A stretch of 64,000 nucleotides of DNA from Leishmania infantum JPCM5. Its lineage: Eukaryota > Euglenozoa > Kinetoplastea > Trypanosomatida > Trypanosomatidae. The notes below the pieces were generated by a model. That model saw nothing but the letters and a program-made list of their open reading frames with translations, searched no databases and was not told the DNA's origin. This document shows positions 8,214 to 20,000 of the stretch, one piece after another (positions within the stretch are counted from its first letter, which is position 1; each line of letters opens with the position of its first letter). A program made the position numbers and the translations under genes. The stretch spans positions 118,433-182,432 of the forward strand of contig NC_009419.2 in the NCBI RefSeq assembly GCF_000002875.2, in the 5' to 3' direction.

Positions 8214-11123
8214 ATGCAGTCCAGAGAAGAGCGTAGTCGATTATCAGGCGCGTCCCTCTCGACTTTGTCGGTTGACGCCTCGCACGCCTTCTTCTCGCCT
8301 CCACTGGCAGCGGCTGCTCCCACGGTGTCGCTCATTCGCACTTCTGTAACGGCTGGACTCGTGGCATTGATGCCTCGCGCGTACGTGGTGACGCGCCACC
8401 CGGCGGCGACCGAGAATGCAATGCCCCATCATCGCGCTCGCAGCTCAGAGGGCGGTAAGAGCGGTGTGTTGCCGTCGTCGCGTGTCTCGTTGCTGGCCAT
8501 CCTGTGCGGATACCTTGCGCTAACGGCGGCTCTCGTCGCGTCGGAGCCGGCGCGAAAGAGCGGACTTGTGGTGCTGCTCGTGTGGGTGTATCGTATGACG
8601 CGCGAAACCATGCGCGCCTACTTGGCTCCGCAGTCGCGCTGTTCGCTGTGCCGCTCTCCGAAGCCGCGCCGCCACGCTCTCGCGCAGGTGACTGTCTGTA
8701 TCGCTGTGCTGTGCGTCTCCCTCCTCGTCCGGCTAGCCTGTCCCGCCCGGGCCGCGTTCGTCTCATCCTCGCTGATCTCGTACTGCTCGGACTCGGGGGA
8801 CGAGAATATCAGCTGCACGAAGAAGATGGTCGTGACGGTGACGGTGGAGGGAGAGCAGCTGCCGGGTGAGGAGTCCCTACTCTTTCTGAACTCCGCCACG
8901 GATATGACGGTCAATAACGGCACAGCCGTGCAGTTCTCGCCGCTGCGCATCACGACCAGCCGCAGCGCCGTGCGCTACCGCTACCCGCTTTTCTATGTGC
9001 AGAACTATAACGCAAAGCCTTACGAGGCAACGGTGAAGGGCAGTCTGCTGAACCAGTGCAACGCGGACTTCAACGCGGACACGGCGACGTGCGGGCTGGC
9101 CTACGACGCCGCGGGAAAGGCGATTCCGTACTCGCAGGGCTTCTGCTGTGACTGCAGCATGTGCCAGACGCTTGGCCTGTGCCAACCCGACGCGCGCGCG
9201 AACGCGGCGTGCAACATCTTTGACAAGTACACGACGGCCTCGTGCCTGCGGTTTGCTCAGCGGTGGTACAGCGGGTACACGATTGGCGGCTACATGACGT
9301 GGTATACAGTGAACTTGACCTTGTCTCGAAACGTCTCTGGCAGCGGCGGTGCGGGCGCGGCCGAGAAGGTTGTGATGCATCTCTCGCCGTCCAACAACGG
9401 CGAGACGGCCGGTGAGGGGTGGGACGTGATGGCTCGCATTGTCGGCACCTACGCCCCCGTCGACCAACCCCTCGACCTGACGTCGCGCATGCTCTTCGCT
9501 CCGGCAATCCCGCCGAACGACGCGCGAGTGCAGGCGGGGGCAGCGGAGTGGCTGCTGCTGCCGACGAACCTCGTCACTCTCGATGGGCGCGAGTGTGATA
9601 AGGTGGGCGTGTCGTACGAGGCCTTCGCTTCTCAGGGCAACAAGTGCAATTTGCGTCCCGGCAGCTGCCTCAGTTCCCAACTGGAGGACTACCGCACCGC
9701 CGATCTGCAGCGCATTGCTGCTGGAAACAAGGGGCAGTATATGGCCACCAGCTTCGGCGACTTCAACCTGGAGAACGACGCGGCCACGTCCCCGTATATC
9801 TCCTACCTCGCCGCCTCCCCTGCGGCGACGATGATCAGCATCACCGTCAGCGCTGACGACCTCGAGTACACCGTCGGGCTCGCCAGCGGCAAGATCGTCT
9901 CCGCTGACCTGAACAAGCCCACGCTTCAGGCGGGCACAGCAGACGGCGTCATGACGGTGATGGTGCGCAACACGGCAGCGGTGACGGGGCGTCTCGTCGT
10001 TGGCATGCTGAACTGCTCAGACGGCGTCTTCCCGATGACGGCGCAGAAGCTCTCCCTTGCCGCGCAGCAGCAGGCTGCGGTGACGTTCAAGGTGTACGTG
10101 CAAAACTCCTACGCCTCAGGGAAAGCCAGCTGCACTGTGGTGGTGCGGAATGCCCACGAGGCCATCACCGACCTTCGAGTGGTTTCGTGGAAGGTTTCCT
10201 CGACGAATTTCCACAATGGCACACAGGGCGGCTCGGCGGACGACGGCAGCGGCGGCGTCTCAACCGAGGAATCCTCGGCAGCGTCCTGCTTGAACTGCCG
10301 CACGCTGGATATTGCGTGTGCGGTGCGACGACGGTGCTGGCAGCTCATTCTGTTGGACCTCTTTGTGTACCTGCTGATCATCGCCGTGGTATTGTGCGTG
10401 ATTTTCTTCTGGCGCGTCTTCTGCTGCTGCCTTTACCTCCTGGGCCGCCAACACCGCCGCGGCAGCGGCGGCGAGGCGGAGCCGAAGAATGAGGCGAGCC
10501 GATGGGGGGGTTGCTGGAAGCGGCGCGGCGAGAGTGGTGGCACTAGCTCCTCTCGCCATACCGACCACAAAAATAGCGGCAGCTCCGACGCGCCGCTACA
10601 GGCTGCGGCACCAGTCAGCCCCGCACCACCGTCGGCACCAGCCATGATGTACGTTCCGACCCCGATTTGCTACGAGCCAGCGCCGTTCACGACGCGCAGC
10701 GGCGGCGTGGAGGCTGCATCTTCAGCGGCGTCCTTTACGCCTCCTCTACAAGCTCTGCCGCCGCCACCAGCGGTATTGCACCCGCTCGCGCTGATGCCAC
10801 CGCCGAGGTGGTGCCCGTACGGCAACGAGGAAGCCGTCGTTCCGGGGGAGGGCCCTTGTGCGGCGCACGCCTTTCCGCCTCACTCCCCCATCGGCAGCTT
10901 CGCCTTTGCTGCGCCGCCGGCCTGCCCAGCCCTTCGGTATGGTGAGGAATGGAACAGATGCGGCAGCGCGACATCCATGTCCCCGTTGACCCCGTCGCGC
11001 TCCACACAGGAGGGCTCGCCGTACAATGAGGAAGCCCGCTGCACCCCACGCGCGTTTCAGCGCAGTTGGGCATCAACACCGCGACCACCGCAATCTCCTG
11101 GGGCGAACGCACCGTACCTGTGA
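8214..11123 (+). CDS. HAP2: HAP2/GCS1 gamete membrane fusion protein
   Basis: The frame encodes 969 residues from ATG 8214. The family signature is clear: FCCDCSMCQTLGLCQ (about 310-324) followed by ASCLRFAQRWYSGYTIGG (about 342-359), inside a Cys-rich ectodomain that begins near AAFVSSSLISYCSDS. A single strong membrane anchor lies at about 711-735 (LILLDLFVYLLIIAVVL). Next come a Cys cluster and a roughly 230-residue Pro/Ala/Ser-rich, presumably cytoplasmic tail. HAP2/GCS1 is the conserved eukaryotic class II fusogen that merges gamete plasma membranes; in Leishmania it would be expected in the sexual stage. The start is uncertain. The stretch VTVCIAVLCVSLLVRLACPA (about 159-178) looks like the signal peptide, so ATG 8595 or 8610 (residues 128 and 133) may be the true start. 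From 8214 the protein would carry about 130 extra residues with another hydrophobic segment. Confidence 0.92.
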   Translation: MQSREERSRLSGASLSTLSVDASHAFFSPPLAAAAPTVSLIRTSVTAGLVALMPRAYVVTRHPAATENAMPHHRARSSEGGKSGVLPSSRVSLLAILCGYLALTAALVASEPARKSGLVVLLVWVYRMTRETMRAYLAPQSRCSLCRSPKPRRHALAQVTVCIAVLCVSLLVRLACPARAAFVSSSLISYCSDSGDENISCTKKMVVTVTVEGEQLPGEESLLFLNSATDMTVNNGTAVQFSPLRITTSRSAVRYRYPLFYVQNYNAKPYEATVKGSLLNQCNADFNADTATCGLAYDAAGKAIPYSQGFCCDCSMCQTLGLCQPDARANAACNIFDKYTTASCLRFAQRWYSGYTIGGYMTWYTVNLTLSRNVSGSGGAGAAEKVVMHLSPSNNGETAGEGWDVMARIVGTYAPVDQPLDLTSRMLFAPAIPPNDARVQAGAAEWLLLPTNLVTLDGRECDKVGVSYEAFASQGNKCNLRPGSCLSSQLEDYRTADLQRIAAGNKGQYMATSFGDFNLENDAATSPYISYLAASPAATMISITVSADDLEYTVGLASGKIVSADLNKPTLQAGTADGVMTVMVRNTAAVTGRLVVGMLNCSDGVFPMTAQKLSLAAQQQAAVTFKVYVQNSYASGKASCTVVVRNAHEAITDLRVVSWKVSSTNFHNGTQGGSADDGSGGVSTEESSAASCLNCRTLDIACAVRRRCWQLILLDLFVYLLIIAVVLCVIFFWRVFCCCLYLLGRQHRRGSGGEAEPKNEASRWGGCWKRRGESGGTSSSRHTDHKNSGSSDAPLQAAAPVSPAPPSAPAMMYVPTPICYEPAPFTTRSGGVEAASSAASFTPPLQALPPPPAVLHPLALMPPPRWCPYGNEEAVVPGEGPCAAHAFPPHSPIGSFAFAAPPACPALRYGEEWNRCGSATSMSPLTPSRSTQEGSPYNEEARCTPRAFQRSWASTPRPPQSPGANAPYL

Positions 11124-11809
11124 TAACTTCTTGCCGCCCTTGCACAACTCTCTCTCACACAAAAGCGTACACAGCAGGAACGCACGCTCTGACGTGTGCG
11201 CGCCACTTCACCCCTTTCTCGCACCGTGACAGCTGATACTGCTGATACTGTGCCCCATCGTTTCTGTGTTTTCGATCTTCCCCTTCTCCCTAACATTCTC
11301 TGGCTCTGTGGTATACTTGTTTAAATATTCGTTGTTCGCTTTCATAATCTCATGCGTGCCTCGTCCATGGGTGTGCCGTTTACCGCACATCCGCACGCTT
11401 CTTGACCTGCTCTCTCTCTACCTCTTTTTTGTTCTCTGCACACGAACACGCGCGCGCCATCACCAACACCACACAGCCCAACGAACGACGAGAAACAAGA
11501 AGAGAGAAACGAGCACCGCTCTCTTGTTTTCCCTTGTTTGCCTGCTCGTGCCCGCTGCGGTTATCCACATTTCTGTTACTTGTTTTTCTGGTATTGATCG
11601 GTCTTCTCTAGTTGATGCGTGTGCCCGTGTATATCAGTATTTCCCTCTGAGTGCGTGTCGGCGTGCGTGTGTGGATTTTTCTTTCCGTTTTGTGTTTGGC
11701 TGTCCTTGACGTTCTTTGTTCACCCCTCCGCAACTCTTGTACCTACCCACCCCCCTCCCTCCCTTCCTCCCTCTCTCGCTTGTACCTCTCTTTCTTTTCA
11801 ATGAAAGCG

Positions 11810-11841
<32 letters not shown>

Positions 11842-13517
11842 ACGCCCAGCTGCATATACGCGCGTTATTGTCTCTCTCTTTTTCTCTGCTCTCCTCTGCT
11901 GCAGCAGCGATTCTCACCCACCTGCCTCCCCCCACACCCACACACGTAGTCTGCCTCTCTCTCTCTCGTTGACGACGGTCAAGACGATTTAGGGGCGGAA
12001 CGGGTCGCCCTCTCCTCACGTTTCGCTCTCGACTGCGGTCTTATCCTTTTTTTTCTCTCTACCTTTTCTTTCACCTCCTCCCATGTGTTCCTTGACGCTC
12101 AGTTCTTTGTTTATTCTCTCTTGGTGTGTGTGTGCGCCTTCTTCTCTCCCCGTGATGCTTTCCTGTTTTTTTTTTTCGTTCAGTGACTCTCTCTTCATTC
12201 CCCTCGCAACCGTGCGCACCTGCGCCTCTGCACCCCACCCCCTCACCCTAACCCCATGTTCTTGTGCGTAGCGAATCTTCTTCGCCGTACTGTTGGTGGC
12301 GTAGGGATTGACGTGTCTGGCGCGTGCTTGCGTGTGTATGTGTGTACCGTGCTCGGGTCGGGAAGGAGGGGATCAGATAGGCCTTTGCCAATCCGTCGTC
12401 TCTTCTCGCATTCGCCGAGTCCTCGTAGTTTCTTTGTCCCCGCAACAGGGGTACACCACCGAAGCGGAGAGCAACGCAGCGACAAGGGGAACGAAGCAGT
12501 AGCACACATAAAATAATGCAAGGAGCGACAGGCGCGCGCACACACACACATACTTACCGACACAAGCGATAAATATATATATATATATGTATATATTTAT
12601 ATGCATATTTAAGTAATTTTTTTCTTTTATCGGCTCATGCGTAGCTCATCTCCGTCTCTCTCTCTAACAAAACAGTCTTCGATACGGGACATGCAACCAC
12701 ACACGCGCATGGGACACCGATCCGACTGCCGTCTTACTACTTGGAAGAGCAACCAGCGTGCGGGTCATCTGGCAACTTGACGGCACCGCACCTTCTTGGA
12801 TTCCTCTGCTTACCCCGCGGTGCGGTGACGTTTATGTTGCTGCCAAGTGGGACAGCGAAACAAAAGACTCTTCGCCTGCCGCCACATATCTTCTTTTGTA
12901 TGTAGACGGGCCACGCGCACCGGCGAACCCCCCCCCCAGCGTGCGGGGGGTTCCTGGGGCGATGGATGCCACTTACGCGGGCTTGTGACTCTCTCTACTG
13001 CAGTTGCCCATTCTTCGCGTCTTTTCCCTCTTCGACCCACGTGGCAACCGACGCGCGGCGCGCGGCTGCCGTCTTCCGCACTCTTCTCTCTCTCACATTG
13101 TGGGCTAGTAGAGCGAAGAGACGCATACCTCGTCACAAAAAAAAACACAGACACACATACACTTCGATACACCCACCCATCTACACACACACACATACAA
13201 ATATATATATATATATATAGACATTCGCATATAATGCACCGACATAGATAGATACGCCGCGACACGCACCACGCACAACGCGCTGCGTCGCTGAGAGCAA
13301 GATCGATTCTTAGCGTCCTCCCCCTTCTCCTTTTTGCACCCTGCAACAACAAATCCACTCTCTTGTTTTTGTTTGCCTGAGCGTGCCGTTACGCGCACAC
13401 ACGCAGGCACACAGATATACACCGAAACGCTCGAGTTGTGGCTGCTATGTTGCACGTGCGGGGGATGGTTTTCTCCGTTGTCTCCACGCAGATACGCAGC
13501 CTCCTTCCCCATCGACC
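11124..13517. other. Intergenic region with microsatellites
   Basis: About 2.4 kb with no credible gene. It contains a perfect (CA)n tract at 11810-11836, an AT tract at 12571-12588 and another at 13201-13219, plus CA-rich runs near 12539-12550 and 13180-13196. Several pyrimidine tracts lie at 11740-11800 and 12030-12200. All open frames here are low-complexity or depend on non-ATG starts. Confidence 0.7.
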
Positions 13518-14489
13518 ATGGACTCGCGTCCGTGTGCGACCACGTCGCCATCGCGCTCCTCCGGAGTCAGCAAGTACACTGCCCTGCTCTCAGGGCTGGA
13601 GAGAAGCTGTCGAGTGACGCCAGCTACGGGTAGCTGCTTCACTCCGCATACGGAGTCGAGGAAGAGTTATTGTGCTGCACCACGGCTCCACCTAGCCGAG
13701 TCACCAGGCTCGTTTCTCGCGCTGTCTTCGTCCGCTTCTGCCGATGCGCACTCCCTGTCTTCCTCCTTTGCGTCGTATTCACCACTCGCCACCCAGCGAC
13801 GCAGCGAGGCAGCCATCGCCGCTGCCCGCACGCCGTCGGCGCTGTTTGAGGTTCGCGTTTACCGACGGCGGGGAAAGGGCACCAACGGCGGCACTCGACA
13901 GGGCTGCGAGGCCTTCGCGCAAAACATGCGCCGTGGGCACCCGTGCGCCTCATTCGCCACAACCTCCTCCATCGACGCGCCTGCGGTGGCAGTCGGCCTG
14001 CTCGGCCCTCACTCCTACTCGACGCGCGCTGCTCCCGCCTCGCGACCGGGCGACGCTCAGCGCCGTCGTGGTGCCGGTAGTGGCGCACACGAGGCTGGCG
14101 TAGCGGCCCACTGCAGCCTCACCTCAGATCACTACCTCAGCTACTACCTTGCTCGCTATGGTGGCCGGCGCTTACCGCAGTCTTCCTGCCCCAGCGCCCT
14201 GACAGCTCCTTCGCTGGCGCGCAGAGATGATCTCTGCAACAACGCACTGGTGCCAGCGTCGGAGTGGTCCGACTTTAGCGAGACGCTCGTGAGCATCGGG
14301 TCATCTTCCATGTGCTCCTGCGCAGCTCTTCCAGTATTCACCAATATACCAGAATGCTCACCCATCGTGGCGCCAGGTGACGGCGCACGGGTGGAGGCGG
14401 GCGATGATAGTGACAGGACCTGCATCTCCTCAGTGAGTGCCGCGTGCCGTCTCTTCTCCTCTCCTGCCCCATCGTCGAGTCACCCGTAG
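13518..14489 (+). CDS. Hypothetical Ser-rich protein, unrecognised
   Basis: The product is 323 residues from ATG 13518 (MDSRPCATTSPSRSSGVSKY) to TAG 14487-14489. The frame is also open back to a GTG at 13383, but that extension is untranslated-leader-like. I recognise no domain. The protein is rich in Ser, Ala and Arg. More ordered-looking patches are SALFEVRVYRRRGKG (about 112-126), SDHYLSYYLARYGGRRLP (about 202-219) and ASEWSDFSETLVSIGSSS (about 247-264). There is no signal peptide or membrane span. The third-codon-position GC bias resembles the recognised genes and supports coding, as do the length and the correct strand. It could be a weakly conserved kinetoplastid protein; no function is proposed. 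Confidence 0.6.
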   Translation: MDSRPCATTSPSRSSGVSKYTALLSGLERSCRVTPATGSCFTPHTESRKSYCAAPRLHLAESPGSFLALSSSASADAHSLSSSFASYSPLATQRRSEAAIAAARTPSALFEVRVYRRRGKGTNGGTRQGCEAFAQNMRRGHPCASFATTSSIDAPAVAVGLLGPHSYSTRAAPASRPGDAQRRRGAGSGAHEAGVAAHCSLTSDHYLSYYLARYGGRRLPQSSCPSALTAPSLARRDDLCNNALVPASEWSDFSETLVSIGSSSMCSCAALPVFTNIPECSPIVAPGDGARVEAGDDSDRTCISSVSAACRLFSSPAPSSSHP

Positions 14490-15682
14490 GCGTCACTGAG
14501 TGTGCTTCGCCTGAACACGGGCAGAGGGAAGGGGATGAAGCACATCCGGCCCGAGCAGCTGCTGTGAAGGGGCCGGGACATTCGTGCCACAGAGGACTTC
14601 CTGATTCTCTTCTTCGTGGAACCCGCCCCCACCCCCTTGCAGACGAGTATGCGTTGCTCACCGCACGACAGCAAAAAGAGGTACACAATACGCAAGCACG
14701 GAAGAAGCCGGCATACGCGCCCATGACGCGCCTCAGTGCCATTGCGAAGAGAGGCAAGCATATGCGAGGCTGAAGTGAGCGAGATTGTCGACCAGTCACA
14801 TCTGTGCCTCCACGCATGGTGAAGCACAGAAGACCCGTCACTTTCCCTTTCTCCCCACCTCCTGCCTACCTCCCTCACACGCCGACCCCTTACCCCCCCC
14901 CGCCCCCTCTCTCACTGATTTCAACACATCGCCGTTCTCTTGTCGTCACGCCTTCCTTTTGTGTTGTGCCGTTCCTCCGCAATCTACGGCAGACGCGAAT
15001 TGCCCTGCGCTCTTGCTGGAGTGATTGTGCGTGGCTGCTTGGGCAGAGGGCCGCCAGCCACCACACAAGCCCGCCTTTGCGTTCTCTTTATCGGTCTCAT
15101 CCCACTCTTCGCGTCTCTGCACATGTGCCGAAACAGAAAATAGAGGTTGATGGTGTGACCGTGCGCTGACCGCGGTGACGGTGTTGTGCATCTCTGCCGA
15201 ACCCCTCCCCCTCCCCCCGCTTTTGTGGTCTCATATCGGCGGGCGGGTTGAGGCGCACGGCGTTTATCGATTCTTGTCTTGCCTTCGCGTACCGTCTCAC
15301 AGGGTCCCTGTCGCCCCGCTCCGTTTCGCGTTCGTGTTTCTTTCCTTCTGTGCCCTTCTCCCCTCTTTTCGTCGTGCCGCATTTTTCGCGTACTTTCTGA
15401 GTTTGCCGTGCCTGCTGCCTGCTTCCCTCCCCTCTCCGCCTCCTCCGGTACCGACGTGTACTCTGCGTGTGTGCGTGCCTGTCATTGAATGCGTTGATTT
15501 CTACACAAACAGGAGCAGCGACTTTGATGAACCGGTTGCTTTTTAGCCCACCACTACCGTCACCGCCGCCTGCAGCTCTGCTGCACTTGAGTGAAGTCCT
15601 GTTGCTAGGCCTCACCCTCGTATCACTGGGGTGTCGTGCATGGTGACGGGCCTCCGACCCAGCAGGCGACTTTGATGATGAG
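14490..15682. other. Intergenic region
   Basis: About 1.2 kb without a credible gene. It contains pyrimidine-rich tracts at about 14835-14930 and 15340-15440 and a C run at about 14895-14904. The antisense frame 15097-15957 overlaps this stretch but looks like a shadow with low-complexity Arg/Gly/Ser composition. Confidence 0.6.
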
Positions 15683-17001
15683 ATGGAGGATCGGGATGAC
15701 AACGCACCACGATCTGCATCGCTGTTGATACCTGCTACCCATCTTGCTTCTCCCGCCGAGCGTGGCTTTGGCTCGACTTCGAGCGGCACAAACAGCGCTG
15801 GTGACGACAACGCCGTCGCGCCTGTAGGGCCCACAGAGGGTGTAAGTGCTGCTGCTGTGGGCGTCGCAGCGACGCCGGCGCCGTTCTCCCCGTTGGCTGC
15901 CGAAGATCCGCTGCTTATCCTTCTCAACCGCCTCCCCCTCGAAAAGAAGCTTTTCATCGCCGTGAATTGGCTGTCGCTGGTGTCGACCTGCTTGACGTAC
16001 TTCTTGCGCCCATCTCAGGTGCTCTACACCTTTATCTTCACGAGTGGACACTCGGTTCTCCATACGGCTCCCCACAGTCGCCGCTACCTACACCCGCGCC
16101 CTGACTCGCTCTCCACTCGCCGGCCGTCAGCGCTGCACGCCTCGCTGTCAGGTGGGCCGACGCGCGAGGCCACCTGCAAGCGCTGGGAAGCGGTCTCGAA
16201 GGCAACAGGAACGACATCGGAGGTGCAGGCAAGAGACACAATGGCGTGTCGCAGCAGCAGCCCCCCCCCCCCCGGGTCGCTGTAATGGTGCCCCCGCCAT
16301 CAGCGCGCTTGCCCTTCAAGAGCATCCACAACGCTGTGCTTGAGCGCCGTCAAAATATGGGAGATGACTACCACTCGCGCGGTTCCTGCGGGACGGAGCG
16401 CGGAATAGCGGATGTTCTCTTGGCAAGGAAGGACTGGGCGGCGGCGCAACGACTCTCCTCGTCCCCGACGCCGACCTCGCGGCGGCTGCAGTTTCGACTC
16501 TGCTGGTACGCGCACCGCCGTGGGGCGCTGGCCCAGACATACCTCTTGTGGCTACTCCTCTTCAACTTATTACCGCGATGCTCTTCATATTCCACTGGTA
16601 CCATCTCTTCTTCGAACTTGATACGCTCTTCGGGTACGTGGCAGCCGTCACCTCCGCCTTTCTGTGTGGGATGGAGATGGAGTGCATTGTGGTGCACCTG
16701 AGGCGGCGGTGGCAGCGTGGTCGCAAGGCTCAGACGAGGTGAGGGGGCTGCTGCTGATGCTCTCTCAAGCACAGACGACGTTATGCACCAACCGGACCCG
16801 TGCGGCGCCATCCAAGGGCCGCCAGTGGCGTTTCTTGGCGAGCACCTCATCTCCTGTGCCTGTGCTGCCCTGTATGTGCGGACGCTCCTCGACGAAGGGG
16901 ATGCGTTGTGGGTGTCGCACACGGCATTGGTACAGTGGCATGTGTGCTCGCTCGCCTTCGTGGTTCTCTCACTCCTCAAGTGTCTTCGCGTGTTGTTCTA
17001 G
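15683..17001 (+). pseudogene. Probable multi-span membrane protein gene, broken by frame changes
   Basis: Pieces that look like one protein lie in three + frames. Piece 1 starts at ATG 15683 (MEDRDDNAPRSASLLIPATH) and reaches an amphipathic/hydrophobic stretch, KKLFIAVNWLSLVSTCLTYF, at about 15941-16000; its frame stops at 16285 just after a 13-C run (16261-16273). A second frame carries FKSIHNAVLERRQ and DVLLARKDWAAAQ at about 16315-16450. A third frame at about 16443-16742 carries LVPDADLAAAAVSTLLVRAP and LITAMLFIFHWYHLFFELDT, then GYVAAVTSAFLCG, before TGA 16740-16742. Piece 4 is back in the second frame to TAG 16999-17001, with GEHLISCACAALYVRTLLDE and SLAFVVLSLLKCLRVLF. Codon bias supports all pieces. 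The end faintly recalls the S3-S4 region of polycystin/TRP-type channels, which is only a guess. Either a decayed gene or several indel errors would explain it. Confidence 0.45.
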
Positions 17002-20000
17002 TGCTCGGCGGCATCAAGGAGAGGAAAGCGAGCACACAAAAGACAAAGTAACCTCACTAACTCCTATTCCCCCCCCCCCCAACAGGAGGTGGGGCGGGAG
17101 AGAACGAAAAAAGAGAGGAGGGTGCGCACTCGCCCATGGATTCAGCGCCTGATGCACTCTGCGCGCTGCTGTTGGTCTCTCCATGCAAGAGCAGAGGATA
17201 CGGCACGGGAGCGGCGCGCAGCAGCACTGCGATGACTTGCTAATGGCAGCACCCCTCCGGTGGCATGCAGCACTCGTCGACGGACAATGACCACTTTCTT
17301 CTGCCGTTGTTTCTTTTCCTCCTTCCTTTTCAGGTTTGAGTATGCTGCCCCTGACGAAACCCTCGCACCTTGTCTGCCCTGCGTGTCCGCTGTCTTTTAT
17401 GAGCACCCACTCCCACCCACACGTATATCTGTATATGCATATCTCCACACGCACAAGCAGCAACTATACGTCCGCCTGGTCGTAACTCTACACAGTCTAG
17501 CGAGCAGAAGAGAGAACAACAACCGAGTTTTGCTTGTGCGGACGTCATCGACATACCTCTGCCACACACCTGGGCGTGCAGAAAGCGTAGGTACAGAGCA
17601 CCGCAGCAGCAGCTGCTGCTGCTGCTCCTCTTCCTCCCTCTCCCCCATTCCAGGTCGCTTCCATCGGAGGAGCACTGCCCCATCGCCTGGTGCGCGACGG
17701 GGACAAAAGGAAAAGCAAATCAAATACGGTGGCGTCGCCTTACTGCGTCTTTCTTCGTTGCCTCCCTGTTTTTGTGCGCACCAAGGTAAGTACATACCAA
17801 CAGGAATCGCGAGCAGAAGGGGGGGGGGCGGCGGCGGCGGCAGCGCTGTCCATACGACGTGGAAGGATACACAGGGACGAGGGAGGGCTCATCCAGGCGC
17901 ACTTCCACTGACTCATTCGCACAGACGTTTGTGACTGCTTCGTTTTCTTTTGTTTTTTTTTGTTTGTTTGCCTTTTTCGTTATCCCTGTTTCCACATTAG
18001 TGTTCGCCTCTTTTCTTAATTATCTGCGTCTGTGCGTCTCTGTGTGTGTGCGTGTGTGTGTGTGTGTGTGCCGGCCCATCCGCGTGCCTGCGAGTGAGTG
18101 AGCGCACTCGGCTCTCTTTCGCTTTTTCTGTGCATCGGCATTGCGTCTCGTTCTTCGTGTTGCGCTGCACGTCTCTCTTGTCGCGCACCGGCTGCCTCTG
18201 CGTACATCTCATCTCCCCATATTATCCTTCCTTCTGTGCCTGCAACGTCGCCTCCTCCCTTTTTGCAAATCTGCGCTGTCGCGCCTCCACGCGACCCAAT
18301 CGCGTCAACCCGCAGAGGACACGTTCGCACTGAAGGAGAGGAGAAGGGAGAGAAAGCTGTCATCATTTTTGCCGTGCCGTATTCCTTTCCGTCTATCTGT
18401 GCTCCCCCCCCTACGCTGCGACGGCTTGTCCCCCTTCCTCTCTCTCTGCAGTGCGTGGTTCGTTTTCTTTTTCTATGTTTGCTTTTGCGCGTTGTGTCTT
18501 CTTCATCGACGCATTTGATCTCGCGTTCCTCTGATATCCTCCCTCCCTCTCTCTCGGTTTTACGCTTGTTGTTCTGGCGCGCTCGCTCCCCCTTTCGTGT
18601 ATGCCGCCTACCATTGGTTGGTGGGGTGCATCATCTTATTGCTCGTGAGCGAAACAAGTGGCACAGAGACGCACAGAGAACAAGGAAAAACAACCAAAAA
18701 AAAACGAAAGCCGTCTCCTCCTCTTGTGCCCCTCAAGGTTTAATCGTGCCATTCGCATCTGCTTGCTCTTTTTCTGTAGTATCAGTTATTGCTCTCCTTG
18801 TTGCACTCCACCACGTCGCTCTCCGTGTGTATATATCGACCTGTCCAGCTGCCGATGTGTGCGCGCGTCGGTGCGTGTGTGTTCTATCGCTTCCATAGTT
18901 GTTGCTGTGGTTGGCTCATTATTGCTCGTTGAACTCTTCACGGCACTCTCGCTTCTCTCTGCTTCCCCTTTTCGTTTTGCTGTGTCTGCTAACTTGCTTA
19001 CTTTTTCGGATTATTGCCTCAAGCGTGCGCTCTCTTTCCGCCTCCTCACCTGGTGCCCCCTCTCGACGAGGTGCCGTCTGCAAGGTGACTCTCGCACGCA
19101 CGACGCACACGGACAGCAGGTAACACGGTGGCCGGTCTCCCTCGTGTGCCGGGGCGTGAAATTTGTTTCTCTGTTTGTACGAGTGAACACGGGAGAGCTA
19201 CGCTGCGGCGGAGTGGGGGGTGCGGGTGCCGTTGAGCAAGGAGACGAGCGCTCGAGAAGGAAAGAGGGGGCCGGCGTATCTCTCGCGGAGCTCACTATAC
19301 ACACGTACGCAAAAGACGGCCCAACGCATTTGCAAGCTGCCAAGCGAAATAAGATTAGCCGTATCCAAAGAAGGCCAACTTCATGCGTGCTTACCGCACA
19401 TGCGCATACCTGCGTGTTCGTAAAGAAAACCGAAAAGACGAGACAAAATCTAGAGGGGAGTGCTGGGAAGCCGCGTGGGCTCGCATCCCCCTCACGCTAT
19501 ACGGCCTATGTTCCGGCAAGAATCACTGCCATTCGAAGAAACAAGGGAAAAGGCAAAAGCAGGCTGAGAGAGCGGAAAGAAAAATAACAATACTTGAGGC
19601 GAGCGAGTGACCCTTGTGTTTGCGTACCGCCACGCTCAACACCTCCGCTGCCGTTGTTGACGTCAACGTGTGGCGTGGAAAGCAGAACATTGCACTGCCA
19701 CCGCTTCTCGACGCGCTTCTCTTCAGCGTGCCGCTTTTCCAGCCAACTCCTGTGCCTTCGTCGCTCCCCCAGCATCGTATCAACGCTCGTCTGCCGGTAT
19801 CGTGCTTTCATTGCCGTTCGTTGGCCTTAACTCACGTTTCTCCCAATACACGAACGTTGTGTGCGCCGTCTCCGGCGGGCGCGTCTGTCTGTCGGTGTGC
19901 GTGCATGAGAAAAGGACAGACGGGGGAGGCACGAGAAGGAAGCGTTGACTCTTTTCGCTTCACACACTGCCATTCGTCTCTCTTTTTTCTTTTCACTCAC

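Noticed and set aside
15097..15957. 286-codon antisense frame
   Set aside because: It opposes all other genes, overlaps the start of the broken membrane-protein gene, and is Arg/Gly/Ser-rich low complexity.
15683..17001. Cis-spliced introns joining the membrane-protein pieces
   Set aside because: Cis-introns are extremely rare in trypanosomatids; the pieces abut or overlap closely, which fits small indels better.
18098..19587. Two overlapping + frames of 266 and 309 codons
   Set aside because: Low-complexity Ser/Leu/Cys/Arg composition from pyrimidine tracts, poor GC3 bias, and no domain.
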